The notes under the pieces were generated by a model that was given only the letters and a program-made list of their open reading frames with translations, was not told the origin of the DNA and ran no database searches. DNA of 64,000 nucleotides from Pedobacter sp. PLR (GTDB lineage Bacteria; Bacteroidota; Bacteroidia; Sphingobacteriales; Sphingobacteriaceae), in contig NZ_JAPIVQ010000002.1 of the NCBI RefSeq assembly GCF_026239675.1, positions 310,001 to 374,000 of the forward strand, read 5' to 3'. Of this stretch, positions 1 through 7,801 are shown in pieces (position 1 is the first letter of the stretch; each line of letters opens with the position of its first letter). Both the position numbers and the translations under genes were made by a program.

Positions 1-607
1 CAAGCATGAGATAATTCCCATTGCAGCAGCAGCGGATGCTTTTGATCAGATGATGGCACCAGCTTTTCAAGGGTTGCCTTTTAACCTGACAGAAGAGAAT
101 ATTCAGGCGAGGTCCAGAGGGATTATTCTGATGGCCATGTCTAATAAATTTGGCTATATCTTATTGAATACGTCCAATAAAAGTGAATGTGCCGTAGGGT
201 ATGGCACTTTATACGGAGATATGTGTGGCGCAATCGGCGTGATCGGCGATGTGTACAAAATTCAGGTTTACCAGTTAGCAAATTACATCAATAAAGACGG
301 AATTGTGATTCCGGAGAATTCAATCGTTAAACCGCCATCGGCAGAGCTGAGACCCGGACAAAAAGATTCGGATTCCCTGCCTGATTACGATATCCTTGAT
401 AAAATACTTTTCCAGTACATCGAGCTGAAACAAAGTTCTGCTGCAATTATCGCACAGGGCTATGACGAGGCTTTGGTGAAAAGGATTCTGAAAATGGTTA
501 ACAACGCAGAATTTAAACGTTACCAAACGCCACCGATATTAAGGGTGTCGCCTAAAGCATTTGGAATGGGCAGAAGGATGCCGATTGTAGGGAAATACCT
601 TTCTTAG
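1..607 (+). CDS. nadE: NAD+ synthetase (glutamine-hydrolysing), C-terminal part
   Basis: Cytosolic enzyme of the last step of NAD+ synthesis: amidation of deamido-NAD+ with ATP and ammonia released from glutamine. The reading frame is open from base 2 to the stop at 605-607, so about 201 C-terminal residues are present and the nitrilase-like glutaminase half lies outside the window. The visible part carries the synthetase-domain signatures TEENIQARSRG (visible residues 30-40) and TSNKSE, both typical of the ATP-pyrophosphatase fold near the substrate site. A strong hairpin terminator follows 34 bases after the stop, and the next gene is convergent, so nadE ends its transcript here. The family call is secure; the glutamine-dependent subtype is inferred from the length and type of the C-terminal domain. 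Confidence 0.9.
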   Translation, partial: KHEIIPIAAAADAFDQMMAPAFQGLPFNLTEENIQARSRGIILMAMSNKFGYILLNTSNKSECAVGYGTLYGDMCGAIGVIGDVYKIQVYQLANYINKDGIVIPENSIVKPPSAELRPGQKDSDSLPDYDILDKILFQYIELKQSSAAIIAQGYDEALVKRILKMVNNAEFKRYQTPPILRVSPKAFGMGRRMPIVGKYLS

Positions 608-640
608 CAAAGAGTAGTTCTGAAAATACTTTCAAAAGAA

Positions 641-677
641 AAGCGCCTGATCATTTTGTGGATTCAGGCGCTTTTTT
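641..677 (+). terminator. Rho-independent terminator after nadE
   Basis: AAGCGCCTGA (641-650) pairs with TCAGGCGCTT (664-673) and runs into a T tract. It sits between the convergent nadE and lnt genes. A-rich sequence on its left side may let it also stop leftward transcripts. Confidence 0.85.
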
Positions 678-698
678 ATGCATGATGATTGAAGGCTT

Positions 699-2339
699 TT
701 AAACTGTTTTTTTTACCCATTTCCGGTAAGGAATAATCAATGCCAGTAGTACCGCAATCAAAGCAAACAGTTTTGCAATCAGGTCGCCGTTTGCTACATA
801 GAAAGTCAGCTCGCTGTTCAGGTTGATGTCTGCTTTTAAGGCAGTACGAGTCCACCATTTACTCTGTTTGATAATGTTTCCTTTCTGATCAATAAAACCA
901 GAGATTCCGGTGTTCGCAGAACGGACTACCCAGCGTCTCGTTTCAATCGCGCGTAATTTCGCGTATAAGAGGTGTTGATCCTTTCCTGAGGTGTTTCCCC
1001 ACCAGCCGTCATTGGTGATGATAGCGATGAACTGAGCACCATCTTTAACGGATTTCCCTACCCAGTCTCCCCATAAAGATTCATAACAAATGACGGGAGC
1101 AACGCCCACACCGCTTTGTGCATAGAATACACCCGGATTATCCTGCCATCCCCAGCCACCAACAGTGCCACCTAATTCTGCAAAAACAGGGGTAAGGAAA
1201 GCCAGCGTTTTAGGAAAAGGCATTTTTTCTACGCCTGGTACTAGTTTCGATTTATGGTAGAACTGCACATTGGCAGAGTTTTCTACCTGCATCGCTGCAT
1301 TGAAATTGTCGAAATATAAACCACTGTTAGGGTCCAGCTTTGAGCTGATCGTTTGTTTATCATGATACACCTTAATACTTTCAATTCCGGTGATCAATGT
1401 GCCGTTTTTATACTTCGAAATAAAGTCCTGAAGCTGGATGTAATCCGGATTGCTTCGGATCCTTTCTTCATCGCTATAATTAGGAATCGCAGTTTCCGGC
1501 CAGATGAAATATTCAGTGTTCACCTGTGCTACAGAGTCAGAAAGGTGGGTAAGTACGCGCAACTGCTCTTGTGGAGAAATGCCATCCAGTTTTAGATAAG
1601 GGTCGATATTCGGCTGAACTACCACCACATTTACCGGCATAGGCTTCTCTTTATAAGTCGAATACCTGATCAATGATGCCGCCATAGGGATTATAATCAC
1701 CGCTGCCAATACCATTACCGGTTTGAATTTAAGGGATCCTTTCTGAGTTTTCCAGGCCTGATAAGCTTCAAAAGCAAGGATGTTACTTAGCAGAATCCAC
1801 AAAGAACCGCCATAAACTCCGGTAAATTCATACCATTGCACCAACTGGTGACTAGCGGCAAAACCGTTTCCAAGGGTCATCCATGGAAAGGCCAGATCCC
1901 AGGTTTGCTGCAGGTATTCCATAGCGATCCAGAAACTGATTAATCCGGTATAAGCGACCCATTTACTGGTGTATTGGCTTAAACGGTAATACAGCCAGAA
2001 AGCAAACGTCATCAGTAAAGCGCCCAGACCAAAAGGAATCAGTGAAATCAGGAAGGCTACAAATGGACTGTTATAAGCACTAACGGCGTTGTAGACCCAA
2101 TAAATACAGGCGGTATTCCAAATCAGGAAGGTAAGTCCCGCAGTTAAAAATACTTGTTTTCCTTTTTTTGCTTTGCTACCGGTACCATCAGTACTGCTGT
2201 TGCGGATTTTCGCAATGGCGATCAGTAGCGGCACCAGACCAACCAATAAAAGTGGCGTGGTAAATGGAATAGGCGGCCAGGCCAGCCACATTAAAAATGC
2301 GCTAAGCAAGGCAAGGAGCGTAATGTTTTTTGAATTCAT
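699..2339 (-). CDS. lnt: Apolipoprotein N-acyltransferase
   Basis: Inner-membrane enzyme that adds the third acyl chain to the N-terminal cysteine of lipoproteins, the last step of lipoprotein maturation. 546 residues: several N-terminal membrane segments (about 5-45, 65-85, 90-120, 125-150, 170-195, 210-230), a periplasmic nitrilase domain (about 235-510) and a final membrane helix (about 518-538). The catalytic triad is visible: Glu282 in WPETA, Lys363 in YHKSKLVP and Cys418 in VICYES. The usual FGE after LVP is replaced by GVE. ATG start. lspA, an earlier step of the same pathway, lies 4.5 kb away on the same strand. The upstream gene on this strand (PH/SHOCT protein) is 108 bases away with a hairpin between, so lnt may have its own transcript. 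Confidence 0.95.
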   Translation of the reverse strand: MNSKNITLLALLSAFLMWLAWPPIPFTTPLLLVGLVPLLIAIAKIRNSSTDGTGSKAKKGKQVFLTAGLTFLIWNTACIYWVYNAVSAYNSPFVAFLISLIPFGLGALLMTFAFWLYYRLSQYTSKWVAYTGLISFWIAMEYLQQTWDLAFPWMTLGNGFAASHQLVQWYEFTGVYGGSLWILLSNILAFEAYQAWKTQKGSLKFKPVMVLAAVIIIPMAASLIRYSTYKEKPMPVNVVVVQPNIDPYLKLDGISPQEQLRVLTHLSDSVAQVNTEYFIWPETAIPNYSDEERIRSNPDYIQLQDFISKYKNGTLITGIESIKVYHDKQTISSKLDPNSGLYFDNFNAAMQVENSANVQFYHKSKLVPGVEKMPFPKTLAFLTPVFAELGGTVGGWGWQDNPGVFYAQSGVGVAPVICYESLWGDWVGKSVKDGAQFIAIITNDGWWGNTSGKDQHLLYAKLRAIETRRWVVRSANTGISGFIDQKGNIIKQSKWWTRTALKADINLNSELTFYVANGDLIAKLFALIAVLLALIIPYRKWVKKTV

Positions 2340-2365
2340 TGGGATTTAATGGGGGAGTTGTAAAG

Positions 2366-2400
2366 AAGCTGCCGGTGGGTGCCGGCAGCTTTTATTTTTT
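2366..2400. terminator. Hairpin between lnt and the PH-domain gene
   Basis: AAGCTGCCGG (2366-2375) pairs with CCGGCAGCTT (2382-2391), followed on the + strand by a T-rich run. For the leftward genes on either side the T-rich side is the wrong one (the - strand reads TTCTTTAC), so it may attenuate rather than fully stop readthrough into lnt. Confidence 0.5.
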
Positions 2401-2447
2401 AAGCAAGCTAATATTTTTAATCGGGCCAATACTTTTAAGCCAGCTCC

Positions 2448-3110
2448 TTAAAAGCTGTCCAGAATGTCTGCTTTTTTAGCTTCATATTCTTCCAGCGTAA
2501 TCAATTGTTTATCATACAATGTTTTCAGTTTTCTCAGCTTTAGCGTAGTTTCATCTTCAGGCTCTTCTACCGGAACAGGTGCTACATATGGCGCTGCAAC
2601 AGGAGCAGGGGGGATAAAAGCCATAGGCTCTTCCTCTACTACAGGAGCAGGAACCGTGTTTACCGTTACCGGAGAGGTGGCAGAACGTCTTTCCTCCAGT
2701 TCTATTTGTCTTTGATGCTCTTTAAAACCTTCCAGTTGCTCATGTGCAGCCTGGTATAATTTACGGGCCTGAACTTTTGGAATATACTCAGTGATGATAT
2801 TTTCGCCATAAGTAGGCACACAAATAAATTTAGAACCGAAGATTTCCTCTTTAAAAGACACTTCTTTAATGGTCTTCCAGGAGATATCTTTGAAATTCAT
2901 AGTGATGCCGAAATTCCCCGGCTCACAATAAAAGATACGCTTGTTACTTACCACAATGCAGGTAGGAAGTATATTCACAGCAGGTCTTTTTTGAACCGCC
3001 ATGTAAATCAGCTCCTCATTTGCGCTGAGCATATCATTTAATTTTCCTAAAACCTTTTCAACAGCTTTTGGATCTTGTTCGTCACTTAAAAATCTATCAA
3101 TTAATATCAT
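2448..3110 (-). CDS. Bacterial PH-domain protein with C-terminal SHOCT domain
   Basis: Function not established. 220 residues without signal peptide or membrane segment. Residues about 30-130 look like a bacterial PH domain (bPH_3 type: a beta-rich stretch with LPTCIVVSNKRIFY). A Pro/Ala/Val/Glu-rich linker follows (about 140-188), and the last 30 residues match a SHOCT helix-pair domain (LRKLKTLYDKQLITLEEYEAKK), a short module usually found at the end of membrane-associated or oligomeric proteins. It lies between rsmI and lnt on the same strand, but the gaps (62 and 108 bases) do not force an operon. Family assignment rests on pattern recognition. Confidence 0.75.
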   Translation of the reverse strand: MILIDRFLSDEQDPKAVEKVLGKLNDMLSANEELIYMAVQKRPAVNILPTCIVVSNKRIFYCEPGNFGITMNFKDISWKTIKEVSFKEEIFGSKFICVPTYGENIITEYIPKVQARKLYQAAHEQLEGFKEHQRQIELEERRSATSPVTVNTVPAPVVEEEPMAFIPPAPVAAPYVAPVPVEEPEDETTLKLRKLKTLYDKQLITLEEYEAKKADILDSF

Positions 3111-3172
3111 ATAAATGCTTTTTATAATACTATCAAAAATTGAACCTGAAATGTGCTTCCGGCATCTGCGGA

Positions 3173-3889
3173 TTAGTCCTCTGAATCGTCCTTATTATAT
3201 TTAGATTTCTTCACTTGTTCTTTACCTGCGATGCAGATCACGAATTCGCCTTTCAGAATATTGTTCTCAAAATGCTCCTTGATTTCCAGCAAAGTACCCC
3301 TTACTGTCTCTTCGTACATTTTTGTCAGCTCTCTGCTCACGGAAGCCTGACGGTCTTCACCACAGTATTCTGCAAATTCTTCCAGTGTTTTAAGTAATCT
3401 ATGCGGACTTTCATACAAAATGATGGTACGATCTTCTTCTGCTAATTTCTTAAAACGGGTTTGTCTACCTTTTTTAACAGGCAAAAAGCCCTCAAAGATA
3501 AAGGTATCGGCAGGAAGACCAGAGTTTACCAATGCCGGCACGAAAGCAGTTGCACCGGGTAAACATTCTACGGCAAGGTCATTTTTTATGGCCTCTCTAA
3601 CCAGGAAAAAACCGGGGTCAGAAATCGCCGGAGTCCCTGCATCAGAGATCAGCGCCACATTTTTTCCTTCTTTCAGAAACCTGATGATCTCAGAAGTCGC
3701 CTGATGCTCATTATGCTGGTGGTGTGAATACGCCTTTTTGTCGATCCCGAAATGTTTCAGCATCGGCGCACTCGTACGCGTATCTTCGGCCAGAATTACA
3801 TCTGCCTCTTTTAAAATCCTTATCGCCCTGAAGGTCATATCCTCAAGGTTGCCAATCGGCGTGGGAACAAGAAATAATTTGCCTTCCAT
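3173..3889 (-). CDS. rsmI: 16S rRNA (cytidine-1402-2'-O)-methyltransferase
   Basis: SAM-dependent enzyme that 2'-O-methylates C1402 in the decoding centre of 16S rRNA. 238 residues. It begins with the tetrapyrrole-methylase-type start LFLVPTPIGNLEDMT, then EADVILAEDTRTS (about 28-40), and has the SAM-binding loop ISDAGTPAISDPG (about 82-94). E. coli RsmI is about 286 residues; the missing length is at the C-terminus, where only a Lys/Asp/Glu-rich tail follows the methylase core. ATG start. It is divergent from serS, with 120 bases between the two start codons. Confidence 0.93.
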   Translation of the reverse strand: MEGKLFLVPTPIGNLEDMTFRAIRILKEADVILAEDTRTSAPMLKHFGIDKKAYSHHQHNEHQATSEIIRFLKEGKNVALISDAGTPAISDPGFFLVREAIKNDLAVECLPGATAFVPALVNSGLPADTFIFEGFLPVKKGRQTRFKKLAEEDRTIILYESPHRLLKTLEEFAEYCGEDRQASVSRELTKMYEETVRGTLLEIKEHFENNILKGEFVICIAGKEQVKKSKYNKDDSED

Positions 3890-3985
3890 AGTATTTTTTT
3901 CATCAGCTCTGCCAAAATAGACGCTCTGTTCAAGGATATTATCCTACAGATGTCTGTGGAGGTTCGCAATGACGAGTTAAGTTAT

Positions 3986-3993
3986 TATCTTTG
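3986..3993 (+). promoter_or_regulatory. serS -7 promoter element
   Basis: TATCTTTG matches the Bacteroidota TAnnTTTG -7 consensus and ends 16 bases before the serS ATG at 4010. No good TTTG -33 element is seen, only TTCG at 3963-3966. It lies inside the longer open frame that begins at 3950, so it supports the shorter start. Confidence 0.65.
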
Positions 3994-4009
3994 TTTAAAA
4001 TATAAAATA

Positions 4010-5278
4010 ATGCTGCAAGTTAACTATATCCGCGAAAATAGAGACAAAGTTTTAGAACGACTGAGTGTACGTAAATTCAAACAACCAGAATTGGTTGATG
4101 AAATTATTAAAATTGATGAAGAGCGTAGACAAGCTCAAACCTCCTTAGATTCACTTTCTGCGATTGCAAATGCCAGTGCGAAACAAATTGGCGAGCTGAT
4201 GCGTAATGGAAAAAAAGAGGAAGCGGAAGTATTAAAGTCGGAGACTACAGCAAATAAAGAGCAGATCAAAAACCTTTCAGAAGTATTGACTGCCGCAGAA
4301 GAGAAGTTGTTTCAATTGATCGTTCAATTGCCTAACCTACCTCATGAATCTGTGGCTACAGGAAATACTGCGGAAGAAAATGAAGAGATATTTATTTATG
4401 GTGAGCCTGCAGTATTGGGCGAAAATGCAGTACCACACTGGGAACTGACCACTAAATATGACATTATAGATTTTGAATTGGGTACTAAGATTGCCGGAGC
4501 AGGATTTCCGGTATATAAAGGAAAAGGTGCGCGCCTGCAAAGAGCGTTGATTAACTATTTCCTGGATAAAGCCGTAGATGCCGGATACAGGGAAATGCAG
4601 GTGCCGCTATTGGTAAATGAAGCTTCAGGATTTGGAACCGGACAATTGCCGGATAAAGAAGGACAAATGTACCATGCAGGTGTAGACAACCTTTACCTGA
4701 TCCCTACTGCCGAAGTACCGGTAACGAATTTATACCGTGATGTAATTTTGAAAGAAGAAGAACTTCCGGTTAAAAATACCGCATATACGCCATGTTTCCG
4801 TCGCGAGGCAGGATCTTATGGTGCACACGTAAGAGGATTAAATCGCTTACACCAGTTTGATAAAGTAGAATTGGTACAGGTGGTACACCCGGACCACTCT
4901 TATGAAACATTGGAGCAGATGAGTGCCTATGTACAAGACTTACTAAAAGACCTTGGCTTACACTTCCGCGTTTTACGCTTATGTGGTGGCGATATGGGCT
5001 TTACTGCAGCCATGACTTATGACATGGAAGTATGGAGTGCAGCACAACAACGCTGGTTAGAAGTTTCTTCTGTATCTAACTTTGAAACTTACCAGAGTAA
5101 CCGCCTGAAATTAAGATTTAAAGGTGCTGGTAAAACACAATTGGCACATACTTTAAATGGAAGTGCATTGGCATTACCACGTATTGTAGCTTGTATCCTG
5201 GAAAATAACCAGACTGATAAGGGAATTAAAATTCCTGAAGTATTGGTAAAATATACAGGTTTCGAATACATCGATTAA
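4010..5278 (+). CDS. serS: Serine-tRNA ligase
   Basis: Class II aminoacyl-tRNA synthetase that charges tRNA-Ser in the cytosol. 422 residues from the ATG at 4010; a 20-residue longer frame is open from 3950 but overlaps the promoter, and family members begin MLQVNYIRE. Domains: N-terminal tRNA-binding coiled coil (about 1-105) rich in Glu/Lys/Gln, then the catalytic core with motif 2 (CFRREAGSYG) and motif 3 (NGSALALPRIV near the C-terminus). Length is normal for bacteria. It is a single-gene transcript: a divergent neighbour upstream and two hairpins downstream. Confidence 0.96.
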   Translation: MLQVNYIRENRDKVLERLSVRKFKQPELVDEIIKIDEERRQAQTSLDSLSAIANASAKQIGELMRNGKKEEAEVLKSETTANKEQIKNLSEVLTAAEEKLFQLIVQLPNLPHESVATGNTAEENEEIFIYGEPAVLGENAVPHWELTTKYDIIDFELGTKIAGAGFPVYKGKGARLQRALINYFLDKAVDAGYREMQVPLLVNEASGFGTGQLPDKEGQMYHAGVDNLYLIPTAEVPVTNLYRDVILKEEELPVKNTAYTPCFRREAGSYGAHVRGLNRLHQFDKVELVQVVHPDHSYETLEQMSAYVQDLLKDLGLHFRVLRLCGGDMGFTAAMTYDMEVWSAAQQRWLEVSSVSNFETYQSNRLKLRFKGAGKTQLAHTLNGSALALPRIVACILENNQTDKGIKIPEVLVKYTGFEYID

Positions 5279-5303
5279 TCCTGAAAAATCAAATACTAAA
5301 AAA

Positions 5304-5361
5304 GCCATGATACGATCATGGCCTAAAAAAAAACCTTCTCCATTACGGGGAAGGTTTTTTT
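5304..5361. terminator. Double hairpin terminator between serS and the 104-residue gene
   Basis: First hairpin GCCATGA/TCATGGC (5304-5322), then a stronger one, AAACCTTC (5331-5338) with GAAGGTTT (5350-5357), followed by T5355-5361 and preceded by an A run at 5323-5333. The second can work in both directions for the convergent genes. Confidence 0.85.
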
Positions 5362-5382
5362 ATTCATCGGTAGATGATACTA

Positions 5383-5697
5383 TTATAATATTAAGATTAA
5401 CAACAGGATGATAATGATAATCGCTCCAACAGAAAGATAAACGCCACCACCTACGGCTTTAGATTGTTTTTTCAACTCTCTAAGTTCCTTACGTAATTCT
5501 TTTTTCTCTGTTTTGGATAAATTAGATTTATCCATAGACTTGATTTCCTCTACACGTTCTGTTATTCTTCTCAATTGCGCCTGTTGCTCAACGGTCATTT
5601 CCGTTTTGTTTTTCTCAGATTTTTCAGCGGCAACAACAGTGTTTGCGCTAACGCCCAGCATAAAAATTAAGGCTAATGAATAAATGAATTTTTTCAT
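5383..5697 (-). CDS. Small secreted/membrane protein, unknown function
   Basis: 104 residues. An N-terminal signal sequence (1-23, ending in VVAA) is followed by a very charged helical region (about 25-78, Lys/Glu-rich with coiled-coil character) and a C-terminal hydrophobic helix of Val/Ile/Leu that runs to the last residue with no charged tail (about 81-104, beginning GGGVYLSVGAIII). I know this layout from unnamed Bacteroidota proteins but not a function. It is a single gene convergent with serS; homologues are sometimes mislabelled seryl-tRNA synthetase, and nothing here supports that label. Confidence 0.75.
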   Translation of the reverse strand: MKKFIYSLALIFMLGVSANTVVAAEKSEKNKTEMTVEQQAQLRRITERVEEIKSMDKSNLSKTEKKELRKELRELKKQSKAVGGGVYLSVGAIIIIILLLILIL

Positions 5698-5730
5698 GTG
5701 ATTAAGGTTTTATTTCTTACGAATACATGA

Positions 5731-5764
5731 CAAACAAAAAACCTACCAAAAAATGTTGGTAGGT
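5731..5764 (-). terminator. Terminator after the SIMPL-domain gene
   Basis: ACCTACCA (5741-5748) pairs with TGGTAGGT (5757-5764). Read leftward it is followed by a T-rich run (A-rich at 5731-5740 on the + strand). It lies about 135 bases beyond the end of the SIMPL-domain gene. Confidence 0.75.
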
Positions 5765-5898
5765 CTTTTATCAAGGACACTGAGCTTAAAAAGTTGTTAA
5801 TTTTAGTATGCCTGAGGCATATAGCAATTATTAATTAATTTTCAGGCTACCTCATATTCTGTCGGAACAAACAAAAAGTGTGTGTTCCTCTGGTCAGC

Positions 5899-6603
5899 TT
5901 ACTTAATTTCAAACACTGTATTCATAGTGTAATTCAGTTTAATCTTTTTGAAGTCGATCTCCGGAGCAGGGGCACCGGCCATGTCAGCACTTTCAGATGA
6001 TTTCATCATCATCACGTTGCGGTACATTGGCTGAGGGAAGGACTCATTGTTCAACTCCTGAATATCAATGATGCTACCTAGCTTATCACCAATCGCTTCA
6101 ACCAGGTACGTTGCTTTTGCTTTCGCAGCTTGCAAAGCTTTAATTTTCAATTCTTTTTTCAAGGTTTCAATTTTCGAATAATCGTAGCTATCGATATTGG
6201 TATAAGCAACGCCTTTCGGATCGATATCTCCCATGATCTCATTGAATTTATTCAGGTCGCTTACTTTCAAACGGTACTGTTTGCTCACTAAGAAATCAGG
6301 ATTTTTCTTTTTCTGTGTAACGGTATAACCTGATAAATTATTGATCGTTAAATTCTCTTTTGGAATCCCTGCTGTTTGAATTGCAGTATACAGCTGGTTT
6401 TCTAAAGTCGTGATCTCTACTTTTTTCTTGCTGTTGTTATCTTTTAAATATTCTTTCAGGGAGATGCTGATGTAAATGATATCCGGAGTAACCTCTGTTT
6501 CGGCAGAACCGCTCACACTAATCTTTTTTCTCAGGTCTACTTGTTGAGCCATGGCACTTAAACTGAATAAGGCAACAAAGGCAAGGGCAAATAACTTTTT
6601 CAT
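5899..6603 (-). CDS. SIMPL-domain (DUF541) periplasmic protein
   Basis: 234 residues from the ATG at 6603; this start places a clean signal peptide MKKLFALAFVALFSLSAMAQ at the very N-terminus, while an open frame upstream (to 6663) adds 20 hydrophilic residues that would bury it. The mature part is a SIMPL/DUF541 domain, recognisable from the opening KISVSGSAETEVTPDIIYISISL and the alternating hydrophobic pattern with the KALQAAKAKATYLVEAIG helix (about 165-182). SIMPL proteins are periplasmic or surface proteins of poorly defined function, some linked to oxidative stress. It is a single gene with its own terminator. Confidence 0.85.
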   Translation of the reverse strand: MKKLFALAFVALFSLSAMAQQVDLRKKISVSGSAETEVTPDIIYISISLKEYLKDNNSKKKVEITTLENQLYTAIQTAGIPKENLTINNLSGYTVTQKKKNPDFLVSKQYRLKVSDLNKFNEIMGDIDPKGVAYTNIDSYDYSKIETLKKELKIKALQAAKAKATYLVEAIGDKLGSIIDIQELNNESFPQPMYRNVMMMKSSESADMAGAPAPEIDFKKIKLNYTMNTVFEIK

Positions 6604-6757
6604 AATAGATGTTTTTCTTTTTGTGTATTTGATAAGAAGATGTAAATATCGGACCAATTCCATATCAGTCTACGATACAATTTACCAAAAAACGCTTAAC
6701 TCATTCATAATGAGTTGTATTTTTTGTTAAAATCCTTTGCGATAACCGGTCTTAAAA

Positions 6758-6792
6758 ACAAAAAAGCCCATAAAGCAATTGCTTCACGGGCT
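6758..6792 (-). terminator. Terminator after lspA
   Basis: AGCCCATAAAGCAATT/GCTTCACGGGCT forms a stem between 6764 and 6792, and leftward transcripts run into a T tract (A run at 6758-6764). It closes the ileS-DksA-like-lspA transcript. Confidence 0.8.
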
Positions 6793-6811
6793 CATCAGAT
6801 TTTATGATATC

Positions 6812-7414
6812 TTAATCTTCTGCAATTTCATTGTTAATGCCAATCTCTTCATTTACATCTTCCTTAAAATAAGATTTCTGATAAATCAGGATCAACACCA
6901 CACCAATAGAAATGGCTGCATCTGCAAGGTTAAATACAGGTCTGAAGAAGATGTAATCTTCGCCACCCCAGATTGGTACCCATTTCGGAAACACGCCTTC
7001 TACCAGCGGAAAGTAGAACATATCTACTACTCTTCCATGAAACCAGCCTGCGTATCCGTAGACCTTACCATAAAACACCGAGTCAATAATATTGCCCAAT
7101 GCGCCGGAAAAGATCAGGGCTACATTCATAATTAAACCCCTGTGGTATTTTCTCTGGATCAGGTAATGTAAACCGTATCCAATACCTGCTACCGCAGCAA
7201 TTCTGAACAGAGAAAGGGAAAGTTTTCCAAATTCACCGCCAAATTCAAGGCCAAAGGCCATCCCATTGTTCTCCGTGAAGTGGATAATACACCAGTCTCC
7301 GATAATCTTGAACTCCTGTCCAAGGTACATATTAGTCTTTACCCAGGTTTTAATCAGCTGATCAGCGATTAAAATCAAAAAGATAATCAGTAAAGGTTTA
7401 GTATATCCCTTCAT
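6812..7414 (-). CDS. lspA: Lipoprotein signal peptidase (signal peptidase II)
   Basis: Inner-membrane aspartic protease that cleaves the signal peptide of diacylglyceryl-prolipoproteins. 200 residues with four hydrophobic segments (about 5-25, 65-87, 93-113, 160-182). The two catalytic aspartates are visible: Asp111 in GALGNIIDS and Asp165 in FNLADAAIS; the NNGMAFG motif is near residue 49. It is longer than E. coli LspA (164) because of an insert around residues 113-155 and a charged C-terminal tail. The start codon overlaps the stop of the DksA-like gene by one base (TAATG), so translation is probably coupled. Lnt nearby completes the same pathway. Confidence 0.95.
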   Translation of the reverse strand: MKGYTKPLLIIFLILIADQLIKTWVKTNMYLGQEFKIIGDWCIIHFTENNGMAFGLEFGGEFGKLSLSLFRIAAVAGIGYGLHYLIQRKYHRGLIMNVALIFSGALGNIIDSVFYGKVYGYAGWFHGRVVDMFYFPLVEGVFPKWVPIWGGEDYIFFRPVFNLADAAISIGVVLILIYQKSYFKEDVNEEIGINNEIAED

Positions 7415-7797
7415 TAGCTCTGCTTCAATTTAGCTTCCATACTTAGCGTAGCATGAGGAACCGCACGAAGACGTTCCTTCTGAATCAGCTTACCTGTTTC
7501 GCGGCAAATGCCATAAGTTTTGTTCTCAATACGTACTAATGCTGCCTCAAGATTCTCAATGAATTTCTTCTGACGTGCTGCCAGCTGATTCAGTTGTTCT
7601 TTCTCTAAAGTTGCAGAGCCATCTTCTAAAGTTTTATAAGTTCCTGAAGTATCTTCAGTTCCGTTAGAGTTCGGGCTACTTAATGAGCTGGTCAGTGAAA
7701 GAAATTCTTCTCTCGCCATGCGTAGTTTTCCTTGAATAAGTTCTTTAAACTCTTGAAGTTCACTATCTGAATACCGTGTTTTTGTAGCTTTTTCCAT
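7414..7797 (-). CDS. DksA/TraR-family protein with degenerate zinc finger
   Basis: 127 residues. Residues about 10-90 are a helical hairpin (coiled coil) as in DksA; residues 95-122 are the former C4 zinc finger with the family signature YGICRETGKLI...RL.A.P. Only Cys98 remains; the other three ligand positions are Thr101, Ser119 and Ala122, so zinc binding as in E. coli DksA is unlikely. DksA-type proteins bind the RNA-polymerase secondary channel; whether this one does is inference, and the DxxDxA tip is not obvious. It sits between ileS (4 bases) and lspA (1-base overlap), an arrangement that suggests one operon. Confidence 0.82.
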   Translation of the reverse strand: MEKATKTRYSDSELQEFKELIQGKLRMAREEFLSLTSSLSSPNSNGTEDTSGTYKTLEDGSATLEKEQLNQLAARQKKFIENLEAALVRIENKTYGICRETGKLIQKERLRAVPHATLSMEAKLKQS

Positions 7798-7801
7798 AAT
7801 A

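Noticed and set aside
3950..4009. 20-codon N-terminal extension of serS
   Set aside because: It contains the -7 promoter element and is not part of the SerS family N-terminus.
5383..5697. Label seryl-tRNA synthetase for the 104-residue protein
   Set aside because: No synthetase motif; the label probably arises from the neighbouring serS or from coiled-coil similarity.
6604..6663. 20-codon extension of the SIMPL-domain protein
   Set aside because: It would place hydrophilic residues before the signal peptide.
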